From contig NZ_PGGM01000014.1 of NCBI RefSeq assembly GCF_003010965.1, positions 1-64,000 on the forward strand: 64,000 nt of DNA. Reading direction: 5' to 3'. The notes below the pieces were generated by a model, which worked only from the letters and a program-made list of their open reading frames with translations, did not search any database and was not told the DNA's origin. Below are positions 18,941 through 27,836 of the stretch, piece after piece. The stretch's first letter is position 1. Each line of letters starts with the position of its first letter. Position numbers and translations under genes: made by a program. This DNA comes from Phyllobacterium sophorae (GTDB lineage: Bacteria; Pseudomonadota; Alphaproteobacteria; Rhizobiales; Rhizobiaceae).

Positions 18941-20116
18941 TCATCGAATCCCGATATCCTTGAGTGCTGCATTGAAATTCGCCTCACAGGCAGAATAGCG
19001 GTGTATCGCTGCGGGTACGTCGATCTTGGAGAGGAAGTCCTGCAGGTAGGCCTTCTTTTGCGGTTCACGATTCCAGACCGATGCCTCGATGTGCGGGAAA
19101 CCGACAAAGTCGAGCATCTCACGCATGCGATCATCAACCGCGATCATCAGAGCCGGGATACCCGATTGCATGCCGATGATGGAACCATGGAACCGGCGAC
19201 CAAAGCAGAAGTCTTGCCCCGAAACCCAACTACGCCATTTGTGCGTATCAAAGAAAACGAGATAGTCGCGCTTGCGCTGCCATTTCTCGGCATGCTTGTA
19301 CTCGGTCGGTGCCGTAATGCGGCTTGCCGCCTGATCATAGACTTCCGTGGTCTCGTCCCCCACCATGTTCATGTTGTAGACGATTACCTCATCCTGGATG
19401 ACATAGCTCGCGGTGCTGTCCTTGTGCAGTAGCGCATGGGCATCGACGATCGTGTCGGGAACACTGCCAAGATAGCCGCCGAAGGCGATTTTTTGCGATT
19501 CAGCAAGCTCCGGATCAGCAAGGCGGCTAAGCGATCGCTTCATCGCATCGGGCGCGTAATACAGCGATGGACAGCCCGTCGGGCGAACGTACTTCATGCC
19601 TTCCGCTTTCAGGAACTCAGCGGTGAAATGTCCTCGGGTCAGGAAAAAAGCTTCCTTTTTCTTGAGAACGTTGAGGAAGCGATGGGTACCCTCGGGCAAC
19701 TCGTTCTTGAGGTTCTCCTTCTTCTGAATGCCGATGCCCATGACAACGATAGGCATGTTGAGGCGCTCGAAGACATAAGACTCGGTCATTGCCGCATAGC
19801 CTGGCCGGAGCAGATTGGCCGACGCAAACAGGCAAAGATCAAAACTCTCGTTCAGCCGTTCATACGTCTCGGGGGAATTGAGGCTGTTTGCAAGATGCCA
19901 GAACGGAACGTAGGTTACGTCATGACCGCGCACACTATTGGCGGCACCTTCCCCGATGAGGTAGTTGCCCGTGTTGGCGATTTTCTTGACCTGGTCAATG
20001 ACATCTTTTTTCGTACGAACGTTCTCGAAATAAGGGCGGTGCTTCACGGCCGCTCCGGAAACGCTGTCGACGGTCCGCATCAAATATGATGGGATGCCTG
20101 TGATCATAATTCTCAT
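18941..20116 (-). CDS. Polysaccharide pyruvyl transferase family protein (copy 1)
   Basis: About 391 residues from MRIMITGIPSYL. It has the polysaccharide pyruvyl transferase layout: GNYLIGEGA near the N terminus, VVMGIGIQ in the middle, and FCFGRRFHGSIIGMQSGIPALMIAVDDRMREML as the C-terminal donor-binding signature. Enzymes of this family add a pyruvate ketal from phosphoenolpyruvate to sugars of an exopolysaccharide. It is closely related to the next gene upstream (20163-21338), with many shared blocks (GNYLIGEGA, FGRRFHG, VDDRMREML), so the pair arose by tandem duplication. Confidence 0.82.
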   Translation of the reverse strand: MRIMITGIPSYLMRTVDSVSGAAVKHRPYFENVRTKKDVIDQVKKIANTGNYLIGEGAANSVRGHDVTYVPFWHLANSLNSPETYERLNESFDLCLFASANLLRPGYAAMTESYVFERLNMPIVVMGIGIQKKENLKNELPEGTHRFLNVLKKKEAFFLTRGHFTAEFLKAEGMKYVRPTGCPSLYYAPDAMKRSLSRLADPELAESQKIAFGGYLGSVPDTIVDAHALLHKDSTASYVIQDEVIVYNMNMVGDETTEVYDQAASRITAPTEYKHAEKWQRKRDYLVFFDTHKWRSWVSGQDFCFGRRFHGSIIGMQSGIPALMIAVDDRMREMLDFVGFPHIEASVWNREPQKKAYLQDFLSKIDVPAAIHRYSACEANFNAALKDIGIR

Positions 20117-20162
20117 GTTTGTCCATCTTACGTTTGGAGGGTCAAGGCACGGGGTTGGGATA

Positions 20163-21338
20163 TCACCCGATGCCAATCTCAGTTAGAACCGAGCGGAAAT
20201 TGCGCTCGCGATCAGAATATTTCTCGATTACCTGTGGGATATTCATATTTGCCAAATGATCGGCAACAAATGCCGAGCGATCATTAGCTGCATTGAGGTC
20301 ATTGGCCTCGACTTTTGGCAACCCGGAGAAGTTCAGCATCTCACGCATGCGATCATCGACTGCAACGATCAGGCTCGGGACACCTGCCTGAAGCGCGATA
20401 ACGTTGCCATGGAAACGCCGTCCGAAGGCAAAGTCCATCGAAGACGTCCAGGCCCGCCACTGGTTGGTATCGAAGAAGGTATGAACCTTGATTTTCTTTT
20501 TGAGCTCGTCCGAACCCTTGAAGGAAAGGTCGCCGATCATCTCGCCCGAAGCAGAATCGTAGACACGGCCATCTTCGTTCGGCTCCACCTGCATATCGAA
20601 ATGCAGAAGCTCATCCTGAATAACGTATGATGACCGCCCGTCATCCGATGAAAGCGAATTCATATCGCCGATCGTATCAAGTGCTGCGCCCATATATCCG
20701 GTGAAAACTGTACGGCCCTCCCCCACCTTCACATCCGGCAGGCGGCGGATTGCCCGGCGGACATTCGCCGGCATGAAATACATGGAGGGACAGCCCACCG
20801 GCCTGACGAAGGAAAACCCCTGGCTCTTGAGAAACGAAGCCGTCTCTTCTCCCCGCGTCAGGAAGTAATGCTCTTTCTCCTTCAGGACCTGCAACAGCCG
20901 CTGCGTGCCCTCTGGCAGCGATTCTTCTAGATCAGGCCGGCTCTGAATGCCGATACCAAGCATGACGACCGGCATATCCAGTTTGGAAAGGACCAGTGCC
21001 TCGGCGTCAGCGGAGAGGCTTTTTCGCAGAAGGTTGGCGCAGGTAAAGACGCAGATATCGTACTGCTTGTTAATGTTATCGAGGCCGGTTCCGTTGTTTA
21101 CAGCGTTGTAAAGGTGCCAGAACGGAATGTGAGTGGCATCCGGGGACAAGGCGCGCAGCGCCCCCTCTCCGATCAGATAATTGCCAGTGTTGCTGATATT
21201 CTTGAGTTCTCGGAGATACGCTTCCTTGCTTTCGGGCTGAGGTTGTTTTTCCGAGTAAAAGACGTGAGTGTCATCCGCCCTCTGCACGAGACGCGTGAGA
21301 TGACCTGGAATGCCGGTTAGAAGAATTCTGGGGCTCAT
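20163..21338 (-). CDS. Polysaccharide pyruvyl transferase family protein (copy 2)
   Basis: About 391 residues from MSPRILLTGIPGHL, paralogous to the downstream copy. Shared landmarks are SNTGNYLIGEGAL, VVMLGIGIQ, YFLTRGEET, RPVGCPSMYF and FAFGRRFHGNVIALQAGVP. Two adjacent but diverged copies suggest two acceptor sugars or linkages rather than dosage. The start at 21338 is preferred to 21371 because it aligns with the paralogue's N terminus. It is part of the leftward operon. Confidence 0.82.
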   Translation of the reverse strand: MSPRILLTGIPGHLTRLVQRADDTHVFYSEKQPQPESKEAYLRELKNISNTGNYLIGEGALRALSPDATHIPFWHLYNAVNNGTGLDNINKQYDICVFTCANLLRKSLSADAEALVLSKLDMPVVMLGIGIQSRPDLEESLPEGTQRLLQVLKEKEHYFLTRGEETASFLKSQGFSFVRPVGCPSMYFMPANVRRAIRRLPDVKVGEGRTVFTGYMGAALDTIGDMNSLSSDDGRSSYVIQDELLHFDMQVEPNEDGRVYDSASGEMIGDLSFKGSDELKKKIKVHTFFDTNQWRAWTSSMDFAFGRRFHGNVIALQAGVPSLIVAVDDRMREMLNFSGLPKVEANDLNAANDRSAFVADHLANMNIPQVIEKYSDRERNFRSVLTEIGIG

Positions 21339-21367
21339 AGGGTTCACTAAAACCTTTCTAGTGGTGG

Positions 21368-24055
21368 TCACGCAACAGCACGGCTCGAAAGCGCGGCGGT
21401 GGCATTAAACTCCGGTGTGGGTTCGGCCGTGGCCGTAATACGCTGGTGCGGGTTCGCGGGCTCGATCGTATTGCTCCACGCGATGAAACTGGCGAACGAC
21501 GAGGTCCAGGACCGCTGGGCCGCCGTGGCGAGCGAACCTGCCGCTGTTCGGGCAAGAGCGCTCCGGTCTTGCGCCAGGATCGTAAGAAGCCGAACAATGT
21601 CTGTTACGATTTGAGCGTCATTGCCATTCTTTATTAGAATGCCGTCCTGGCCGTGCGTGATCAACTCATCGACCGCGCCGACCGCGGTCGCTACAGGAAC
21701 GCAGCCAAGTTGCTGCGCCTCGGCAATCATCAGCGGTGCCCCTTCCCAGCGCGATGGCATCAGCAGAACATCAGCCCACGCGAGATGTGAGGCGATATCC
21801 TTACCGCCGAAGACAGGAGGCGAAACCTTGACACCGACATCTTTCAGACGCGTCATCCAGGATGAACTGGGGTCGTCGGCAAGAATCTCACCACCGATTG
21901 CCTGGGCTTCGAAAGCAATTCCCCGCTCGCGCAGCTTGATGATGGCGTCATACAGGCGATCGATGCCCTTTTGCCGGTCGAGCCGCCCCATGTAAAGGAT
22001 CCGAATCGGCTCATCCGGGCGGCCCGTCACCCGGGCATCGGTCACGTGCGCCCGGAGCTTTTCATCGATGGAAAAACTGGCGGCGTTCGGCACGGCAAAG
22101 ATTTTTTCGAATGGCACGCCGAAACTATGCAGATAAGTCTTCAGCTGCTCCGAACAGGTCAAAAATGCATCATAAGCATGCTCGAACGCGATTGCTGCGT
22201 AAGGTTGCCCTGCCCGACGGCGAAAGACCGTCTCATCCACGACGTGAAGATAGCATGCAGTGCGGGTTCCCTCGGAACGAAGCTTGGCCATCAGCGGATG
22301 GGCAGCCATGACGTGGTTATTGACAATGAGGTCAAAACCGGAGAGCTGGCCTCTCAGACCCGCCCAGTCAAGCTCGTGATCCTCGGTGATAAGGTCCTGG
22401 CCGAGGAATCGGTTCGTATCGCCCCATGCCGGAATTCCGTCCTTCCAGAAATGCACATAGTCAAAAGCCTGATCGAACTCATCAAGCACGTCCATTCGAG
22501 CCGAACCGAGCACGAAAAGGTGGGTTTCAAAACCTTCCTGCTTGAGCTCTCGTCCGGCCGCATAGGCTACTTTTTCTGCCCCTCCGAAGGAGGCGTTTGG
22601 TACCAATACCGCCGCGGTCTTTCGCTGGGCGCTGTTGTGCGCCAAGGGCAGTACCGGTGATCCGCCAAGTTCGGTCCTCAGGACCTGGTACATTTCGGAC
22701 AGGCCGTGGAGACGTCGCGGCCGCCATGTCCAGCGCGTGTGGGCCGTCTGTTTGAGCGGGCTGGTAGCGATCGCAGTGACCAGATTAAGCATCGCCTGCT
22801 CGGGCCTCGCCAGCGACCGCCGCTGCCGGGCCTTCGGGAACGGGAAGCGGACTTTAAGGCGCGCAGATGTCGGCCAGACCTGTTGACTTCCGATCGACGA
22901 AAACCAGTCGAGGGCGTTGTTCTCGATGACGTTCTGAATGAGCTTGGTCGAAACGAAGAGCAGGTCAGCCGCACCTTGCCGTGCGCCAGAGGGTAATATT
23001 TCCGTGTCGATACGCCGCTCCGAATCCACGTTGCCGAGCTCGACGAATACGATGTTGGCTTTTTCTGAGAGCTTTTCGAGATGGCACAGGATATTTGGCA
23101 GGAGCCGCGAGCGTGTCAGCAGTTTCAGTGTCTCGGCACTGCATGCTGCGAGGAACGGCGGGAAGTGGAAATTGTCAGGTTCTCCGACGCTGCCCCAGAA
23201 GGCGCGAATGGCATCGTCAAACCCTATCTCTCCGGCCGCGTGCGTCGGATCCGTGAACGTATCGAGCGTTCCCTCGCCGGTGCGAATAACGGCGTAGCGC
23301 GGGCATTCCTTGTGCTCAAATCCTACCAGCGTTGGCCGGCGAAATAGTGCTTTGTGCCGGTTTCTTAAGAAACTGACCGACGCTGAGCGGTCGCGATTTG
23401 CTTCCTTAAAGCGGCTTTCCGCGCGGAGGCGGTACTCGAAGCCGGTATCGTGGCAGGGCTCTCCGACGAAACCCGCTTCGATGGCCGAGAGCCAGAACTC
23501 CCAGTCCTCGAAGCCGTTCTGACGATTGTCGTCGAAGCGAACCCCACTTTTGAAAACATTGACCGAGATCATCGAGCCCGTGTCGCAGATATTGTCGGTA
23601 ATGCAATGAACGAGGCGCGAATAACTGTCGCCATAATGAGCACGCCAGTTCACAGAGAATGTGTCGATATTTGTATACACCCAGCCGGCACCACTCTCCA
23701 CGAGGCGGCGATAAAGTGTGTCCACCGTATGAGGGAAGACCCGATTGTCGGCGTCAAGAAAGTAGATCGCCTTGGTCTCGGGCAATTCTTCGAGAATGTA
23801 GTCGATCGCACGGTTGCGTGCACCGCCGGGGCCCGCATTCGCACCAAAAATCACGTGGATCTCGGGGTGTGATGCCGCGTAAAGAGCTAGTTCATCAAAC
23901 ACTTCGTGGCGCGGGTCGCCGTCGACTGACACCACAATGGCGAGGCGAAGGGCAGTCGCAGACGCCAGCGCCGATTCCAGCGCTTCAAGAACGAGTGCTG
24001 CATGGCCGTACAGCGGCATTGCAATGGCAATCAGATCCTGAGGCTTATCTTGCAT
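21368..24055 (-). CDS. Bifunctional glycosyltransferase, GT2 plus GT4
   Basis: About 895 residues from MQDKPQDLIAIAMPLYG. The N-terminal domain (about 8-260) is GT-A/GT2-like: IAMPLYGHAALVLEALESA, the nucleotide aspartate region YFLDADN, and FEDWEFWLS. The C-terminal domain (about 500-870) is GT-B/GT4: PNASFGGAEKVA, ILYMGRLDRQKGIDRL, and MPSRWEGAPLMIAEAQQLGCVPVA with the retaining-enzyme E-x7-E pattern. It probably adds two successive sugars to the exopolysaccharide repeat unit. Its start overlaps the end of the upstream DUF gene by 11 bases. Confidence 0.85.
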   Translation of the reverse strand: MQDKPQDLIAIAMPLYGHAALVLEALESALASATALRLAIVVSVDGDPRHEVFDELALYAASHPEIHVIFGANAGPGGARNRAIDYILEELPETKAIYFLDADNRVFPHTVDTLYRRLVESGAGWVYTNIDTFSVNWRAHYGDSYSRLVHCITDNICDTGSMISVNVFKSGVRFDDNRQNGFEDWEFWLSAIEAGFVGEPCHDTGFEYRLRAESRFKEANRDRSASVSFLRNRHKALFRRPTLVGFEHKECPRYAVIRTGEGTLDTFTDPTHAAGEIGFDDAIRAFWGSVGEPDNFHFPPFLAACSAETLKLLTRSRLLPNILCHLEKLSEKANIVFVELGNVDSERRIDTEILPSGARQGAADLLFVSTKLIQNVIENNALDWFSSIGSQQVWPTSARLKVRFPFPKARQRRSLARPEQAMLNLVTAIATSPLKQTAHTRWTWRPRRLHGLSEMYQVLRTELGGSPVLPLAHNSAQRKTAAVLVPNASFGGAEKVAYAAGRELKQEGFETHLFVLGSARMDVLDEFDQAFDYVHFWKDGIPAWGDTNRFLGQDLITEDHELDWAGLRGQLSGFDLIVNNHVMAAHPLMAKLRSEGTRTACYLHVVDETVFRRRAGQPYAAIAFEHAYDAFLTCSEQLKTYLHSFGVPFEKIFAVPNAASFSIDEKLRAHVTDARVTGRPDEPIRILYMGRLDRQKGIDRLYDAIIKLRERGIAFEAQAIGGEILADDPSSSWMTRLKDVGVKVSPPVFGGKDIASHLAWADVLLMPSRWEGAPLMIAEAQQLGCVPVATAVGAVDELITHGQDGILIKNGNDAQIVTDIVRLLTILAQDRSALARTAAGSLATAAQRSWTSSFASFIAWSNTIEPANPHQRITATAEPTPEFNATAALSSRAVA

Positions 24056-25550
24056 TGGCCATCTCCTGCACCGGACGGGCCTCGAGGTGCTTGACCAGCC
24101 TGAAATTGAACACCTTGAGCCAGGAGAAATCGACCGAGTCCGTGGTTGCCTTGCTGAGAACCACAAGGTCCATTGTACGGGCAGCCGGTGTATCGAGCAT
24201 GAAGTTGATGTCGATTGGCTGCTGCGCCGTGATCTCGGTCCAGCCGCTGAAGAGTGCGTTGGGGCGCGTATCGCCCGGACGATCGAGTGCCGCGATCTCT
24301 CCCTTGATGTCCGCCGACAGGCTTACGAGCAAAAATCCGACTGCGCCAGGCTGACCTTCTGGATGGTCGATCATTGCACGTGCCGACACACGAACTGTAC
24401 CAGGCGCCACGACCCTTCGGACGGCGCCAGCGGTTATGCCTTCGCTGAGCGGGTGACAGACGATTGCGTCCTCATGCTCCAGGAAGCGTACGGTGGGGAA
24501 ATCCGGCTCAATGGAACTAACGGAGACATTGCTGATCCCTCGAAGAAGTTCGACCGGCAAACGATAGTCTTCAACCTTGCGCCCCGTGATCAGCGCGGTA
24601 GGAACAAAGACATTGGGAAGCGTTGTCGGGCGAACGCCCGGCAGACCGGTGAAGACGCGGAAGGCGAGCGGCCGCATGTCCAGATCGGCGTGAGGAATTC
24701 GTGACTTGGCGGCGTAGCGTTCACTGGTGATGACATTGCCCAAGGAAAGTTCTGGGGGAACACTTCCCGTTGCGGAAATCCTCAGCCGCAAAGTGCGATG
24801 ACCGCCATCGCAGGCTTTGGGCAACGAGAAGAAATTCCAGTCTGCGACGATGCTGCCATAGGGAATTATCCACTCCGCAATACCTTCGCCGGTTTCGACA
24901 TAATCCAAAGTGACAATGAGCTGGCCGGACCGGCCCGACGGCAAACTGCGGAAATGCAAGGCGAACCCGGATACAGCGTAGCTCGATACGGGAAAGAGCT
25001 GCTCGATTTCCGATTCACGAAGGAGGCTGGCAAAGCCTTCATCCTTGGGATCGACGCAAGGATCATGATTAAAGATTTCGGTTACCGAGTCCCAATTGCG
25101 CGCGTGAAAGGCGTTCTCGAGGGCACGGTAGTTTTCGAACAACGTCTCTCTTTCGCGCCGCAGCATGGCGAGCTCGGTATGAATCCGCGTCACGTGGCTG
25201 GTTAAACGATCCAATCCGCTTTCCAGCACTTGCGCCACGAGCGCTGCTTCAGCGTTGATGGTCGCGGTGTCAAACCGGATAATGGGGACGTCCGGCAATG
25301 ATTTGAATCGGTAAAGCCGCTTGAGAGAGGCCTGCAACTCGGTAGCGCCGGCGTCTGAAACGGCCACACCGATCAACGGAAAGGCGTTGAAAAGCTGCGT
25401 TTGATCCGCTTCCGTTTCAACGAAAACAATGAGATCGCCGAGCGGCGAGGACTCAAGGGCGGCCCGATCGCGGCTGGAAGCGATCGCGTAGCGATTCCGG
25501 CGGGGGTGTCGCTGAACGATCGAAGGCAAGGGTTTGTTCAAAATGGACAT
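24045..25550 (-). CDS. Uncharacterised protein, first gene of the leftward EPS operon
   Basis: About 501 residues from MSILNKPLPSIVQRH. No catalytic motif or membrane segment was recognised; it may belong to the DUF6212 group, but this is from memory and unverified. A short charged, helical stretch (about 150-185, with ELAMLRRERETLFENYRALENAF) may be a coiled coil, and the rest looks beta-rich. It occupies the position of expA1 in the S. meliloti galactoglucan locus: first gene of the leftward unit, with a MarR-type operator about 130 bp upstream. A role in polymer assembly or export is inferred from position only. Confidence 0.6.
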   Translation of the reverse strand: MSILNKPLPSIVQRHPRRNRYAIASSRDRAALESSPLGDLIVFVETEADQTQLFNAFPLIGVAVSDAGATELQASLKRLYRFKSLPDVPIIRFDTATINAEAALVAQVLESGLDRLTSHVTRIHTELAMLRRERETLFENYRALENAFHARNWDSVTEIFNHDPCVDPKDEGFASLLRESEIEQLFPVSSYAVSGFALHFRSLPSGRSGQLIVTLDYVETGEGIAEWIIPYGSIVADWNFFSLPKACDGGHRTLRLRISATGSVPPELSLGNVITSERYAAKSRIPHADLDMRPLAFRVFTGLPGVRPTTLPNVFVPTALITGRKVEDYRLPVELLRGISNVSVSSIEPDFPTVRFLEHEDAIVCHPLSEGITAGAVRRVVAPGTVRVSARAMIDHPEGQPGAVGFLLVSLSADIKGEIAALDRPGDTRPNALFSGWTEITAQQPIDINFMLDTPAARTMDLVVLSKATTDSVDFSWLKVFNFRLVKHLEARPVQEMANAR

Positions 25551-25654
25551 CCAATGTGTAACGAGAAATTGCGCAAGCGATGCCTGCACCTTTCCATTAT
25601 GAAAAAATATTGCTTCAGTAATGTCAACACAATAACTGTTTCCATTGTAGCAAA

Positions 25655-25665
25655 ATGTAATACAT
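25655..25665. promoter_or_regulatory. ATGTAATACAT element upstream of the leftward EPS operon
   Basis: An 11-bp palindrome (ATGTA/TACAT around one base) lies about 105 bp upstream of the DUF gene start. The same core, extended to AATGTAATACATCG, recurs upstream of the RTX gene at 31151-31164. Two such copies in front of two target operons suggest a second shared regulator or promoter-associated site. Confidence 0.45.
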
Positions 25666-25681
25666 CGATAGAATTGAATTG

Positions 25682-25703
25682 TTTCAAAATTCAAAATAAT
25701 TTA
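25682..25703. promoter_or_regulatory. Degenerate MarR-type operator upstream of the DUF gene
   Basis: TTTCAAAATTCAAAATAATT matches the operator before the RTX gene at 17 of 22 positions over the full site. It lies about 130 bp upstream of the leftward operon start and next to the ATGTAATACAT element. It is the weakest of the three related sites. Confidence 0.45.
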
Positions 25704-25803
25704 GATGTACTTTTGTGTGCGCCGCACCATTAAGGAATAACGGCCCTATATCCGCCGAAGCGAATCTCATAAGAGGCGGGAAGTTTTTCATCAAGACTGC
25801 TGA

Positions 25804-27024
25804 TTACGCGGCTCGCAGCATCGCAGCGATCAACGATCTCTGCCTTGAAAGGCAGTCGATCAGTCGGAAGCGACTCTCTACTGTTCTGCGCGCCGCGATC
25901 CTCATCGGCAAAAACGCCTTAGGATTGTCGAGCACCCGCAAGAGTGTGTCGGCAAGAGCGTCCGTATCATAGAAGGGTACGAGCAGACCGTTCTTTTCAG
26001 ACCGGATGACCTCTCGCACAGGCGGTGTGTCGGATCCGACAATGAGCGCACCGCACGCCATCGCTTCGATCACTGACCACGACAGAACAAAAGGATAGGT
26101 CAGATAAATGTGGGCGGAGGAAATCTGGTAGAGCTTGCGCAGAAGATCGTGTGAAATCGCGCCCGGAAACAGGATCCTGTCAGCAGGGATGTCATGCTCG
26201 GCAAGGAGTGCGTCCTTCCAGGAGCCCCCGCCGGGAGGTGGCGTGCCATAACTCACACCATCGCCGCCGACAAAGACAAACAGCGCATCCGCGTTCTTGC
26301 GAATGACTTTTGCGGCCGCTTCAAGTGCCTGCGGAAATCCGCGATACGGTTCGAGGTCCCGGGCAACGAAAGTGATGATCGGTGGATCACCCGCTTTCAG
26401 GACGCGCCCGTCAGGCAACTTCAAAGATGCATGCAAGTCTGGACGGAACCGGATCGTATCCACACCTTCATGACACACTGCGATCCGGTTCTGGACTGCC
26501 GCAGGATAAAGGCTTTTCTGCCAATGGGTCGGACTAATACCGCCATCGATGGCTTCTAGCGAGAGGAGCTGCGCGATGTTGCGCAGCCTCAATCTTTTTC
26601 GGGTTTCCGTGTCTGGATTGTCGTCCGGGGCGAAACCGACATCGGCACCTTCGGCCCTGTAGAAGAATTCACAATATCCCAAAGCCGGGACACTCGGCAG
26701 GACATCCTTGACGAACATCATGCTGCCCCACCCTATGTGTCCTACGACGATGTCCGGCCGTTCGCCATGACGTGCCATTGAATCGAGCGTTTCCGCAACG
26801 CGGTGACCGATGCGCACATGATGGTCGGGAATTCCCATATGTCTTGCCATCTGTCCGTCGGTTCGAGGACCTGGCTCAACCCTGTGCCTGATGACGCGGA
26901 CCGATGGGAGCCGTCGGTCCACTGTTTCACAAATTAGGCTGACGTCGTGCCCGCTTGTCGCGAGATGTTCCGCCAGCGCTGCGAATTGACCAAAGCCACG
27001 CCTGTGAACAAAAGTCACATGCAT
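25804..27024 (-). CDS. Glycosyltransferase family 4 (expC-like position)
   Basis: A 406-residue GT-B glycosyltransferase: MHVTFVHRRGFGQFAALAEHLATSG at the N terminus, PPIITFVARDLEPYRG at the start of the donor domain, and SWSVIEAMACGALIVGSDTPPVREVI as the E-x7-E region. It probably transfers a hexose to a lipid-linked or growing chain at the inner membrane. Its place between the leftward operon and the MarR gene is that of expC (wgcA) in the S. meliloti galactoglucan locus. It lies 43 bp downstream of the MarR gene on the same strand and may be co-transcribed with it. Confidence 0.82.
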   Translation of the reverse strand: MHVTFVHRRGFGQFAALAEHLATSGHDVSLICETVDRRLPSVRVIRHRVEPGPRTDGQMARHMGIPDHHVRIGHRVAETLDSMARHGERPDIVVGHIGWGSMMFVKDVLPSVPALGYCEFFYRAEGADVGFAPDDNPDTETRKRLRLRNIAQLLSLEAIDGGISPTHWQKSLYPAAVQNRIAVCHEGVDTIRFRPDLHASLKLPDGRVLKAGDPPIITFVARDLEPYRGFPQALEAAAKVIRKNADALFVFVGGDGVSYGTPPPGGGSWKDALLAEHDIPADRILFPGAISHDLLRKLYQISSAHIYLTYPFVLSWSVIEAMACGALIVGSDTPPVREVIRSEKNGLLVPFYDTDALADTLLRVLDNPKAFLPMRIAARRTVESRFRLIDCLSRQRSLIAAMLRAA

Positions 27025-27067
27025 GCACTAGGCCCTTTCAAGTGACACCGGGCAGTTGAGCGCGCCA

Positions 27068-27652
27068 TTAGATACCGTAGCGTGCCGCATTGCCCCAAAC
27101 CAGTTCGAGTCTGTGCAAAGTCTGGAATGCGATTTCCAGATTGCGCAGATCATCAGCATCCCTGGCGAGAATGCGGTTGTACGCACCGCCTGCGTCGCGC
27201 AAATTTGCACAGAGTTGCTCTCCTTTTTCCGTTACTCGAATCCTTGCAGACCGCTTGTCACGCTGAGATGCAACCCTGTCGATGTATCCCCCGTCAGCGA
27301 GCTGCTTGAGATAGTAAGAAATGTTCGAGCCGACATAGTGCCCCCGGTCCAACAGTTCGCCCACGGAAAGTTCGACGTCGCCAATGGCCAGGAGAACCAT
27401 CGCTTGCGCCGGGCCAACATCGTCGATTCCCAACTTGGCCATTTCGGTTCTCAGCAAGCTGGCGAAGCGGCGATTCACTCTTTCTATCATTCTAGCCAAT
27501 TCGAAGTGTGTGACCACAACGGTATGAGCCGGATGTCTATGTGCCTGTTTTTTTGCGGTAATTTCGGGAAAATCAGCGACCTCAACATCGCCAATAGATG
27601 TTTCGACTTCCACTTCACTGGGTAGAAGCGTTTGTATCATCTCAGTCTCCAT
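27068..27652 (-). CDS. MarR-family regulator (ExpG/WggR-like)
   Basis: 194 residues from METEMIQTLL. A MarR winged-helix domain covers about 50-180: LGIDDVGPAQAMVLLAIG, ELSVGELLDRG, SNISYYLKQLADGGYIDRVASQRDKRSARIRVTEKGEQL (recognition helix and wing). Its position between a glycosyltransferase and a divergent type I secretion pair is that of ExpG/WggR, the MarR activator of galactoglucan synthesis in S. meliloti. A near-perfect palindrome ends nine bases before its own ATG, indicating autoregulation. A longer TTG-started form would run through that operator, so 27652 is preferred. Confidence 0.85.
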   Translation of the reverse strand: METEMIQTLLPSEVEVETSIGDVEVADFPEITAKKQAHRHPAHTVVVTHFELARMIERVNRRFASLLRTEMAKLGIDDVGPAQAMVLLAIGDVELSVGELLDRGHYVGSNISYYLKQLADGGYIDRVASQRDKRSARIRVTEKGEQLCANLRDAGGAYNRILARDADDLRNLEIAFQTLHRLELVWGNAARYGI

Positions 27653-27660
27653 AATCAAGG

Positions 27661-27681
27661 TTACTTCAAAATTTGAAGTAA
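27661..27681. promoter_or_regulatory. MarR operator between the regulator and the secretion operon
   Basis: A 21-bp palindrome with perfect 10-base arms (TTACTTCAAA and TTTGAAGTAA) around one central base. It lies nine bases before the MarR ATG and about 155 bp before the divergent ABC transporter gene, so one site can serve both. It is the best match among three related sites and the likely primary binding site of the adjacent MarR protein. Confidence 0.75.
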
Positions 27682-27836
27682 GTTGCAAATATTTTCTCGA
27701 CCCTCCTCCACGCTTATTTCCCCACTATGAACTTTTTTCTGTCACATTCTGCACAGTAATACTTTACTAGTCTGTAGCCCTAGACGAAGGTCCTATGGCT
27801 AACCGGCAGCTGTGTCATTTCCAAGGCAGATAACGT

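Noticed and set aside
27739..27757. A PHO-box-like pair CTGTCAC-ATT-CTGCAC upstream of the type I secretion genes.
   Set aside because: The two CTG repeats are 10 bp apart, whereas PhoB boxes use an 11-bp period, and the second half is poor. Phosphate control is known for galactoglucan in S. meliloti, but the sequence here does not support it.
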